Shown piece after piece: positions 1-6,617 of a DNA stretch of 31,937 nucleotides. This DNA comes from a virus. The notes under the pieces were generated by a model that worked only from the letters and a program-made list of their open reading frames with translations, did not search any database and was not told the origin of the DNA. The stretch is taken from positions 1 to 31,937 of the IMG/VR virus record IMGVR_UViG_3300030116_003298, one strand, 5' to 3'. How positions within the stretch are numbered: the stretch's first letter is position 1; every line of letters begins with the position of its first letter. The position numbers and the translations under genes are program-made.

Positions 1-132
1 CATAGCAAAATGAATCAACATTTTTTTAATATGGTTATTTACTAGCGAAAGGTAATTTCCTGCTAATGTTCCTGCAGTAATATCGTTGCTAATTTTTTCG
101 TATAAATTTGTACCTAAATAATTTTGTATATG
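1..132. repeat. Terminal direct repeat, left copy (circular closure)
   Basis: Bases 1-132 match bases 31806-31937 with one difference (A at 28, G at 31833). The repeat lies inside a coding sequence, and the difference is synonymous (Ile ATT versus ATC, minus strand). Joining the two ends through one copy restores a single uninterrupted open reading frame. This is best read as the overlap of a circular assembly or a circularly permuted genome. A true packaged terminal repeat is possible but would normally be identical in both copies. Confidence 0.95.
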
Positions 133-243
133 TATATCTTGAGCAATTAAACAAAACTGAACAAATTTATCTACATCAGTATTACCATTTAATGCAGTAA
201 ATTTTGGTATATCATTTGTTGTTATAAATAATGGGTAACTCAT
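1..243 (-). CDS. DUF6712-like head-tail connector, N-terminal part (split by contig end)
   Basis: This is the 5' part (81 codons, ATG at 243) of a gene that crosses the contig junction and finishes at 31494. The joined protein is 184 aa and begins MSYPLFITTNDIPKF. It resembles the DUF6712 family of Bacteroidetes phages, small helical proteins encoded next to the portal and thought to act as head-tail connectors. The start follows the portal stop by 6 bases, in an A-rich leader. The neighbouring portal supports a role at the neck. The family assignment is from memory of sequence style; the connector role is inference. Confidence 0.75.
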   Translation of the reverse strand, partial: MSYPLFITTNDIPKFTALNGNTDVDKFVQFCLIAQDIHIQNYLGTNLYEKISNDITAGTLAGNYLSLVNNHIKKMLIHFAM

Positions 244-249
244 TTTTTT

Positions 250-1995
250 CTAATTTCTTGGTTCTAAAAATCCTTGATTTTTCATATCTTTTGGCTTAAT
301 ACCAACTTCTTTTGGTTCTTGTGTTCTAGTGATTTTATAACCAAAATTTCTTGCTTTATTTATGCCTATTGATTCTCCTTGTTTGTTTTTTTGTGTACTC
401 ATAAATGTTCTTCTTATCCATTTATGATGACAATTTCCACCACCTTTGTATAGCCATATAGAATATGTGTCTGCTCCTCGTGGACCCCATCCCGGATTTA
501 CTGCTTTATTCTCCATAGAAACAATATCTTCTTTTCTATACATTTTATTTGCAGAAACCATTGCACTACAGAATGGTCTTGTCTTATTCGTAGTGTCTCC
601 TACATATTTGTATCTTACCTTAAAATATTTTTCTTTAATTTCTTTGTCTAAGTCGCTACTTTGTTTTGGTTTAGCAGAACCCGTTGAAACTAAATCCCAT
701 ATTTTAGATAATGTAGTTTTGTTGTTTTTATGTGCTTCTAAATTCCAAGATTTAAGTTGTTCGTCAAAGTCTTTCTCTAAGTCATAATCTACTTCTCTCT
801 CATCTATCAATTCCCACTCATCAGAATCATCTTCTCCATAAGTATTTATAAAATCTTGTAATTGATTGTGTAACTGTGTCTGAACTTCTTCTTTTTGTTG
901 TTGTTTTTCCTCAATAGAATCCATTAAATTTAATCTTCTAAAATAGATGTCTAAAGAACAACCATTAAATGCTAAGTATTCTTCTATCCTGTCAATTATT
1001 GCTTCTTGAAACGGAACTATTGCTTGATTATAAAACACCTTTGTAGCCATTTCTATCTCATCTGCATTAGAACTGAATCCGTGATTTTCATTTGTTACAC
1101 CTACAATCATTGGACTGATTACTGTATGTGCATTCAGAATTTTTGCTTGTGCTTCTTTTGAAAGGTATTCATAATGTTGAGGTGCATCTGTAAGAGGTAT
1201 ATCTTCAACAGTAGTTTTTGCTTCTTGATTTGAATTAAAAGCTATAATTACTTTGTCACCTTTTGCTCCTGTAAGTTTCCCTTTTACTTGTCTTGATATT
1301 TGACGTTGTTCTTCGTCTGAAGGTATTCCGTTATTGAAATTTACAACCTTCGTTCCCGAAAATCCATTTTGAACATCGTTTATTTGATAGTCTGCAATTT
1401 CTTCCTCAAGAACACAATAAGGTAATCCTCCGTGATAATCTACATCAGTATAATATTTCATATCTACAGAATCAAACTTTACACAATCAATTTCTATTGA
1501 ATTTTTTGATGTTCCGTAAGCACTAAATTTCTTTGGTGGATGTTTTCTGACCTCATCCCAATTATCAGAATAGTAATATGTATCTATATATCCGTCTTTG
1601 TTACATTTCCCTGCTCTTATTAATCTTGTAGGAACGTAATCTACACTGATTATTTTTGTATGTTGTTTGTTATACAGAATCTGAAAATATCCTGCACCTA
1701 ACATTTTAAAATTTAAAGATATTCCCCTCAATGTAGCAGGAGAAATCATTGCTTTCATCATAGCATATTCGTTAGGTTTTTTAGAAGCATTTAATGCGTG
1801 TAATCCACGACCATAAATTAACCTTGCTATGTTGTTTATGACTGCGTTATTTGTTGTTGAATTTTTGTATCTAGCAATTAACCAATCGTAATAATCATTT
1901 TTAGCACCATATTCAATCCAATCTTTATTGTTAGATTCAATTACTTGTGGTTTTTCATAAGTAGCTAATTCTAGTATATGTACGTTATTCTCCAT
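250..1995 (-). CDS. Portal protein with C-terminal minor-capsid-like extension
   Basis: This 581-aa protein has the features of portal proteins of Bacteroidetes siphophages: an N-terminal stretch around residues 25-70 (DWIEYGAKNDYYDWLIARY), a middle region with ISPMIVGV followed by a polar helix, and a charged Gln/Glu-rich segment around 365-400. It would form the dodecameric gate through which DNA is packaged. The last 120 residues carry TRPFCSAM and NPGWGPRGADTYSIWLYKGG followed by a Cys-His-His cluster. These resemble the MuF-type minor capsid domains often encoded separately after portals, so a fusion is likely. The start overlaps the previous stop as TAATG, suggesting translational coupling. 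The portal call is fairly sure; the MuF-like extension is inference. Confidence 0.8.
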   Translation of the reverse strand: MENNVHILELATYEKPQVIESNNKDWIEYGAKNDYYDWLIARYKNSTTNNAVINNIARLIYGRGLHALNASKKPNEYAMMKAMISPATLRGISLNFKMLGAGYFQILYNKQHTKIISVDYVPTRLIRAGKCNKDGYIDTYYYSDNWDEVRKHPPKKFSAYGTSKNSIEIDCVKFDSVDMKYYTDVDYHGGLPYCVLEEEIADYQINDVQNGFSGTKVVNFNNGIPSDEEQRQISRQVKGKLTGAKGDKVIIAFNSNQEAKTTVEDIPLTDAPQHYEYLSKEAQAKILNAHTVISPMIVGVTNENHGFSSNADEIEMATKVFYNQAIVPFQEAIIDRIEEYLAFNGCSLDIYFRRLNLMDSIEEKQQQKEEVQTQLHNQLQDFINTYGEDDSDEWELIDEREVDYDLEKDFDEQLKSWNLEAHKNNKTTLSKIWDLVSTGSAKPKQSSDLDKEIKEKYFKVRYKYVGDTTNKTRPFCSAMVSANKMYRKEDIVSMENKAVNPGWGPRGADTYSIWLYKGGGNCHHKWIRRTFMSTQKNKQGESIGINKARNFGYKITRTQEPKEVGIKPKDMKNQGFLEPRN

Positions 1996-2315
1996 TATAT
2001 AATTATAAAGTCATTATTTGACGTTGTTTGTGTATATTGTCCACTATTGATTGTGTAATCTGAAATAGTCTGATTCGTGCAAAATATTCTACCTTTGTAA
2101 ACTATTTCCGTTCCGTTTTTTACCTCAAAACTATATTGTTGCCCTTCTTTTAAAGCGAATGTTCCTTCTACAACCATATAATATAAATCGTAAGTCGGTG
2201 TAAAAGAGTAAGTTGTTGAGCCTGTGATACCTTTTATTACTATGCTATCTGCTTGGTTTACTCTTGGTATAATTTTGAAGTTTTGGCTAGTACCCTGTTC
2301 CTTTAATATTACCAT
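1995..2315 (-). CDS. Small beta-rich virion-associated protein, function unknown
   Basis: This 106-aa protein is predicted to be mostly beta strand, with alternating hydrophobic residues and many Thr, Ser and Tyr. Proteins of this shape (an N-terminal NFKIIPR-like strand and a late YKGRIFCT segment) are often found beside the portal in Bacteroidetes phages. It is the first gene after an intrinsic terminator and is coupled to the portal by a TAATG overlap. A head-decoration or neck role is plausible from position only. I do not recognise a characterised family. Confidence 0.65.
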   Translation of the reverse strand: MVILKEQGTSQNFKIIPRVNQADSIVIKGITGSTTYSFTPTYDLYYMVVEGTFALKEGQQYSFEVKNGTEIVYKGRIFCTNQTISDYTINSGQYTQTTSNNDFIII

Positions 2316-2352
2316 ACTTAAATAACTATTTTTTTGGGTTTTTGTTTATTTA

Positions 2353-2380
2353 TAAAAAAAGCCACCCGTAAAGGTAGCTT
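2353..2380 (-). terminator. Intrinsic terminator after the third paralog gene
   Basis: Read on the minus strand, AGCTACC and GGTGGCT pair over seven positions (one G-U) around a six-base loop and are followed by seven T residues. It lies between the genes ending at 2401 and starting at 2315. Confidence 0.85.
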
Positions 2381-2400
2381 AATTTATTTAAGGGTTAGTA

Positions 2401-2787
2401 TTATATTCCTTTTTTTTCTAGAGCCTTTGTTCTGTCAGAATGTGGAACGTCTAATAATCCTGCAGTTATTTTTTCATAGATATCATCCCATTCTCTAGGT
2501 GGTGTAATACCTATATCTTTTGCTTTTTTTCTAGCTTCTACAACAATTTTAACTGCTTTTGTTTCTATAGATTCTAATTGTCTTAAAATGTCTTTATTCA
2601 TTTTATTGATAGTCTTGAAATTAGCTTCTAATGTTTTAGCATTATTAATCCCTTTTGCTGCAAGACCACTTGCTTGTTGTAGTAAAGAATTTAATTCAGA
2701 TTCTATTGATAAATTTACTTGTTCTGCTTTTAACTCTACTCCTGTTTTTTTATATAGTATATCTAATACTCTTTTATAACTATTCAT
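2401..2787 (-). CDS. Tandem paralog C, helical virion-region protein of unknown function
   Basis: This 128-aa, almost entirely helical protein is the last of three adjacent related genes. Its N terminus (YKRVLDILYKKTGVELKAEQ) shares the pattern Y-x2-V-L-x2-L-x5-7-[DE]-L-K-x-E-x-V-x-L with the two genes upstream. It also aligns with paralog A over its full length, including a KA-x2-I-x5-10-DIG-x3-P segment near residue 90. Heptad-like spacing suggests coiled coil. It lies between the tube-like protein and the portal, so a scaffold, internal or neck-assembly role is possible. No function is recognised. A terminator follows the stop. Confidence 0.75.
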   Translation of the reverse strand: MNSYKRVLDILYKKTGVELKAEQVNLSIESELNSLLQQASGLAAKGINNAKTLEANFKTINKMNKDILRQLESIETKAVKIVVEARKKAKDIGITPPREWDDIYEKITAGLLDVPHSDRTKALEKKGI

Positions 2788-2790
2788 TTT

Positions 2791-3291
2791 TTATAGGTTA
2801 TCGGGTTCTACGTCTCTACTTAATTTTTTTCGTAAATCATCTAGTTCACCACCAAATTCATTCATCATACTGTTCGGTCTCATAAAATCTTTATTTTGCC
2901 TAGGGTCTAAACCTACTGCTTTATATGCATCTTCAAAATCTGCTAAAAGTACATCTAATTTCTCCCATACATCGTAACCTTGATTCATTACTTTTTCTGA
3001 AGAACTTGCAATACTTTGGTGTTTTTTGTATGTACTTTGTAATTGTTTTCTTCTGTCCTTTTCTTCTTCTCTATTTTCTGCTATAAGCTTACCTAAAGAT
3101 AGGTCACCAAATATTACAGCCTCTTGAGAAGCTTCCATTTCTGCATTTAAATCGACTGCTTGAGTATATAAAGCATCTAGTTTAGCCCCTAAATTCTTTA
3201 GGTCATTTAACATATTTAAATTTACTTGTTCTGCTTTCAACTCTACCTCGTCTTTTTGATATAGTCTGTTTAATACTGATTTGTAACTCAT
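2791..3291 (-). CDS. Tandem paralog B, longer helical protein of unknown function
   Basis: This 166-aa protein begins MSYKSVLNRLYQKDEVELKA, the same N-terminal pattern as its two neighbours, with a long charged helical middle (residues 70-110) absent from the other two. A segment near residue 124 (AYKAVGLDP) matches the DIG-x3-P element of the paralogs. The start lies 16 bases after the previous stop and the stop is 3 bases before the next start, so the three genes form one cluster. A coiled-coil structural or assembly role is inferred from composition and position only. Confidence 0.75.
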   Translation of the reverse strand: MSYKSVLNRLYQKDEVELKAEQVNLNMLNDLKNLGAKLDALYTQAVDLNAEMEASQEAVIFGDLSLGKLIAENREEEKDRRKQLQSTYKKHQSIASSSEKVMNQGYDVWEKLDVLLADFEDAYKAVGLDPRQNKDFMRPNSMMNEFGGELDDLRKKLSRDVEPDNL

Positions 3292-3307
3292 TTTATTATT
3301 ATTAAAA

Positions 3308-3685
3308 TTAATAAACTAAATAGATTCTAGCTTTGTCAGATTTAGGTATTCTTGAAGTATTAAGTCTAATTTGTTTTAACATATCTGTAAAAGAATCGGG
3401 CATTCTTAATCCTATTTCATCTGCTAATTTATCTGCATCAAACATTATATCTGTAGCTTTCCTGTCTAGTTCTTTAGCTTTCTCTAAATCTTTCTTTAAT
3501 TCTGCGTTAATTTGATTGTATAAATTATTTACTTTTTTAGCTTTTGCGTATGCTTTAGCTAAATGTGAATTAGATTCGTTGAAAACTTTTTTCATATCAG
3601 AATCTAATGCTAAAGCTACTTTCTCAGATTTTAAATCTGTATTATATTTTTTAAGTCTTTTTAAGACTGTATTATAATTATTCAT
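3308..3685 (-). CDS. Tandem paralog A, helical protein of unknown function
   Basis: The reading frame is open from 3718, but that upstream Met lies inside a strong terminator hairpin. The Met at 3685 gives MNNYNTVLKRLKKYNTDLKS, which aligns with the starts of the two paralogs downstream, so I take 3685 (125 aa). The protein is Lys- and Asp-rich and nearly all helix, with a DEIGLRMP element matching KDIGITPP of paralog C. It is the first gene after the terminator at 3699-3732. Function unknown; the paralogy is clear by eye. Confidence 0.75.
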   Translation of the reverse strand: MNNYNTVLKRLKKYNTDLKSEKVALALDSDMKKVFNESNSHLAKAYAKAKKVNNLYNQINAELKKDLEKAKELDRKATDIMFDADKLADEIGLRMPDSFTDMLKQIRLNTSRIPKSDKARIYLVY

Positions 3686-3698
3686 ACAACAAGTTATT

Positions 3699-3732
3699 AA
3701 AAAAAATAGAGCAGACAAAACATCTGCCCTAT
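3699..3732 (-). terminator. Strong intrinsic terminator after the tube-like gene
   Basis: On the minus strand a ten-base-pair stem (ATAGGGCAGA with TCTGCTCTAT, one G-U) closes a seven-base loop and is followed by eight T residues. It lies directly after the stop at 3743 and before paralog A. Confidence 0.92.
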
Positions 3733-3742
3733 CTAATTATAA

Positions 3743-4291
3743 TTATGTTCCCGGAACTACCGTGATACCTAATCCTGTTTCCATCGCAGCTTCGTTAGCG
3801 AAGTTGATGAAATTTGCAGGTAACTTTTCGTGTGCTACCATAGTTACTGTGTAACCATTTAAATCACCCATAGCCGTACCTGTTGATACTGCAGTTGTAG
3901 TTACTTCTGCACCATTATCTACACCCATCAAAAAGAAATTACCATTGTAATCTTCAATGATAGCAAAAGGTCTTGCCCAAGCTAATAATTTCATTTCTTT
4001 GTGTGAAGCAATAGTTTGTTTTTTCAACACCATTGTAAGTGTTTGTTCTACGAATGTTGTTCCGTTTTCACGAGATGAAGTGATGTTTTGCTCAAGATTG
4101 TTTCCTCCTTTCAACTCATATTTGTATGCGTTTGCAGTAGAAACTCCGTCTGCTTTACTCATTCCCGTAATAGTGTCGTCAGTATAAGTCCAACTTCCTA
4201 CATCTTTGAAATCTATGAAGTATGCGTGTTTTATACCACCTACTGAATTTTTGCAAGGCTCTAATCTCCCTGCCGTTAAGTCACAAGACAT
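3743..4291 (-). CDS. Putative major tail tube-like structural protein
   Basis: This 182-aa protein starts MSCDLTAGRLEPCKNSVGGI. It has the beta-rich layout of a family common in Bacteroidetes phages, with an internal YKYELKGGNNLEQNI, SSRENGTTFVEQ and IIEDYNGNFFLMG. It sits directly after the capsid gene, with a terminator on each side, as expected for a product needed in many copies. I infer a tail tube or other abundant structural protein. A head-decoration or minor virion protein is the alternative. I know of no firm functional data for the family. Confidence 0.65.
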   Translation of the reverse strand: MSCDLTAGRLEPCKNSVGGIKHAYFIDFKDVGSWTYTDDTITGMSKADGVSTANAYKYELKGGNNLEQNITSSRENGTTFVEQTLTMVLKKQTIASHKEMKLLAWARPFAIIEDYNGNFFLMGVDNGAEVTTTAVSTGTAMGDLNGYTVTMVAHEKLPANFINFANEAAMETGLGITVVPGT

Positions 4292-4313
4292 ATTTTTATA
4301 TTTTAAATGTTAC

Positions 4314-4340
4314 AAAAAAAGGTAGGCACTTTTACCTACC
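4314..4340 (-). terminator. Intrinsic terminator after the capsid gene
   Basis: On the minus strand GGTAGG and CCTACC form a six-base-pair stem with an eight-base loop, followed by seven T residues. It lies 26 bases past the capsid stop. Confidence 0.88.
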
Positions 4341-4365
4341 CTTTTTAAAATCTAGTTAATTATTC

Positions 4366-5304
4366 TTATGCTCTGTACCAAACTATGTCGCCTGCTATTC
4401 CTGTTTGAACTGCAGCCGTAAATCGCATAATAACTCTTACATTTCTTGAACCATCAAGAGGAGCCATATCAATAACTTGTACTTCTGTAGTATCTGATAA
4501 AAGACCTGTACCAAAGAATAAGTTTGATTTTTGAGCAGCAACTGCTTTGTTAGCACCAAGACCTTGAGCAACTACTAAAGGAATACCATCAAAAGATAAA
4601 GCACCATTAGTGTACCACATTGTACCTTGACCTTCAATACCATTAGCACCTAAGCCACTTGCAGCATATCCTCCTAATGCACGTACATATGCACGAGCCA
4701 TTCCCGGAGCAACATAAAGCATTAAATCTTCTTTACCGTAAACTGTAGTTGGTATAGCATCTACTAATTTACCTAACTCAGTAATTACATTTGATGAATC
4801 TACAGTTGTTCCTGCTACATCAATAACGTCTGCATCTGCATCTAATAAATCAGAGAATCCTGCAAATTCACCATTAGTAGCATCTGTACCTTCCCAAATG
4901 TTTGATTCGATATTGTTAGCTACTTTTGCAGCAGTTTGTGCAATCACGAACTCCTCAAAAGATGGTGCTAAATTATCAAACGCAGAGAATCCCATTTGCT
5001 CTGCCTCCCAAGACGCGTGTAATTCTTTTTTACACAAGCTAATGTTTACTTGAAATTCTTCGGGTGTAATAACTTTTTCTGTTAGTGTTAATGCTCCACT
5101 TGCAGTAAAATCACAAGTTGAATTTCTTACTACGTTATTATCGTATGCACCTACTTGTAAAACTGCTTTGTATTTTACATTAGGCATAATTGTAATTAGA
5201 CCTTTGTCTAATGTTGAAGCACTTAAAAGTGCTGCAGAAATATACTTACCTGCAAACTCTCCTGCATAAGTATTTCCTGTTAATGTTGGGTTTCCACTCG
5301 CCAT
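4366..5304 (-). CDS. Major capsid protein (HK97-fold type)
   Basis: This 312-aa protein lies in the classic order protease, scaffold, capsid. It has the expected length for an HK97-fold capsid protein without a fused delta domain, and a typical start (MASGNPTLTGNTYAGEFAGK). Other family-like segments are CKKELHASWEAEQMG near residue 90, FEEFVIAQTAAKVANNIE near 125, and a C-terminal RVIMRFTAAVQTGIAGDIVW. It should form the icosahedral shell. A terminator lies just downstream and no promoter is visible upstream. Confidence is high from context and overall pattern. Confidence 0.85.
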   Translation of the reverse strand: MASGNPTLTGNTYAGEFAGKYISAALLSASTLDKGLITIMPNVKYKAVLQVGAYDNNVVRNSTCDFTASGALTLTEKVITPEEFQVNISLCKKELHASWEAEQMGFSAFDNLAPSFEEFVIAQTAAKVANNIESNIWEGTDATNGEFAGFSDLLDADADVIDVAGTTVDSSNVITELGKLVDAIPTTVYGKEDLMLYVAPGMARAYVRALGGYAASGLGANGIEGQGTMWYTNGALSFDGIPLVVAQGLGANKAVAAQKSNLFFGTGLLSDTTEVQVIDMAPLDGSRNVRVIMRFTAAVQTGIAGDIVWYRA

Positions 5305-5327
5305 TTTTTTGTTTTTATAAATTAATA

Positions 5328-5951
5328 TTATGAATTACATATTCTTTCCATCACTCTATCCATTGTAGATTTTGCTCTATTTTGAGCATATTTTACATTT
5401 ATCCCATTTGAAGTATTTTCGGGATTGTGAGTAATAGGTTTAGCATCTGCTATATCAGATAACTCTACTTCTTTTTCTTCTTCTTTTTCTTGTACCCCAT
5501 CTTTATTTAGATTAGTCTTAAATTCTTCAAGTTTACTGTCTATTAAATTAGCTATTGTTTCCAAATCTTCTTTTGAGAAATAAGATTCTTTTGTTACTGC
5601 TTCAACTATCTTTTTAGGTGTTGCAGCTTTTTCAGTTGGCTTATCAGAAGCAGCTACTTCTTCTTCTGCGTCTGCAGGTTCTTCAGTTTCTTCTTCTTTT
5701 TCACCGATAGATGCAATTATACCTTCTTCTTCAACAGTAAGTATCATACCATCTTCAAGAACATATTCACCTTCGGGTAAAGCTATTTTTTGGTCATCTT
5801 CTGTAACAATTACAACTGCTTGACCTTCTTCAAATGTTTCTGCTTCAATCACAGTAACACCATCTTCTAATTTCATTTGTGCTAACTTAATTTCCACTTC
5901 CATTCCTAGAGCAGTTTTGATAGCATTAAGTGTTTTACTTGCTTGATTCAT
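5328..5951 (-). CDS. Putative capsid scaffolding protein
   Basis: This 207-aa acidic protein (long Glu runs around residues 84-96 and 153-161) lies between the prohead protease and the capsid gene, the usual place of a scaffold. Residues 20-90 are short strand-like repeats (VVIVTEDDQKIALPEGEYVL) seen in scaffolds of Bacteroidetes phages. The C-terminal 90 residues are helical and charged and end in a basic patch that could bind the capsid. Its N terminus (LNAIKTALGMEVEIKLAQMK) resembles the N-terminal motif of the three tandem paralogs. It would be degraded by the protease during maturation. Role inferred from context. Confidence 0.7.
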   Translation of the reverse strand: MNQASKTLNAIKTALGMEVEIKLAQMKLEDGVTVIEAETFEEGQAVVIVTEDDQKIALPEGEYVLEDGMILTVEEEGIIASIGEKEEETEEPADAEEEVAASDKPTEKAATPKKIVEAVTKESYFSKEDLETIANLIDSKLEEFKTNLNKDGVQEKEEEKEVELSDIADAKPITHNPENTSNGINVKYAQNRAKSTMDRVMERICNS

Positions 5952-5987
5952 TTCATTAATAATTATTGATTTATTTAATTAACTATT

Positions 5988-6581
5988 TTACTTTAAATAT
6001 GTTGTATTTTTGATAATTTCTCTTATTTCTTCAAGTAGTTTTTCATCGGCAGATAGTTGGGCAGCAGTTTCTAATTCTTCAAAACCTTGAAACATACCTT
6101 CTATACTAAACCCTTTGTATTCTCCTTCTTTTACTAGCTTCCATTCTTCGTCATTATAAATTTTCATCATTATAACCCAAGAACCAACAGGAGCATTTAA
6201 CTTATACAAGTTAGATTTATCATTTTTGGTGTCCTCAACTATCCAAGATTCAATAACTGTTGCTCCCTTGACAGGTTTTTCGTGTTCACTTGTTACGTTG
6301 TTAGCATTCAGATTACGCATATACAATTCCTCTGCTTTAGCTATCGTTTCTGCACTAAAATAAATGTTAAATTCTTTGTCTTTTACTTTACGATAGATTC
6401 TTTTTTCGGGAATCAAAGCTAATCCGACAAGTACTCTACGTTCTTCATCTGCGACTTTTAACTCTATTCCTTGTTGGCTTAAAGCAACCCAATTTTCTTC
6501 TATCGCAGGGTTTTCTACTAAAGAAACGGCAAACACACCATCCTCTTTTTCGTTTCTGATAAATAATTCTATTTCTTGCAT
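5988..6581 (-). CDS. Prohead protease, XkdF-like (Peptidase S78_2 type)
   Basis: This 197-aa protein matches the pattern of XkdF-like phage serine proteases. An early VSLVENPAIEENW is followed by LIPEKRIYRKV, a SEH motif with the likely catalytic His at residue 100, ESWIVEDTKNDKSN, and GFSIEGMF with the likely catalytic Ser at 159. It would cleave scaffold and capsid proteins during prohead maturation. Its position directly before the scaffold and capsid genes supports this. No truncation is visible. Confidence 0.85.
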   Translation of the reverse strand: MQEIELFIRNEKEDGVFAVSLVENPAIEENWVALSQQGIELKVADEERRVLVGLALIPEKRIYRKVKDKEFNIYFSAETIAKAEELYMRNLNANNVTSEHEKPVKGATVIESWIVEDTKNDKSNLYKLNAPVGSWVIMMKIYNDEEWKLVKEGEYKGFSIEGMFQGFEELETAAQLSADEKLLEEIREIIKNTTYLK

Positions 6582-6617
6582 ATCTAAATTACTTTATTTT
6601 TAATTATTTGTTTGATT

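Noticed and set aside
1-132. True packaged terminal repeat as the reason for matching ends
   Set aside because: One mismatch and the position inside a continuous gene fit an assembly overlap of a circular or permuted genome better, although coverage data could reverse this.
446-787. Plus-strand frame of 113 codons opposite the portal gene
   Set aside because: It is antisense to a well-supported gene, has no ribosome site or neighbours on its strand, and low complexity. Other plus-strand frames (6835-7200, 9979-10230, 11653-11964, 16907-17206, 20735-21193) are rejected on the same ground.
3686-3718. Upstream Met for tandem paralog A
   Set aside because: It lies inside a strong terminator stem, and the paralogs begin at the motif that starts at 3685.
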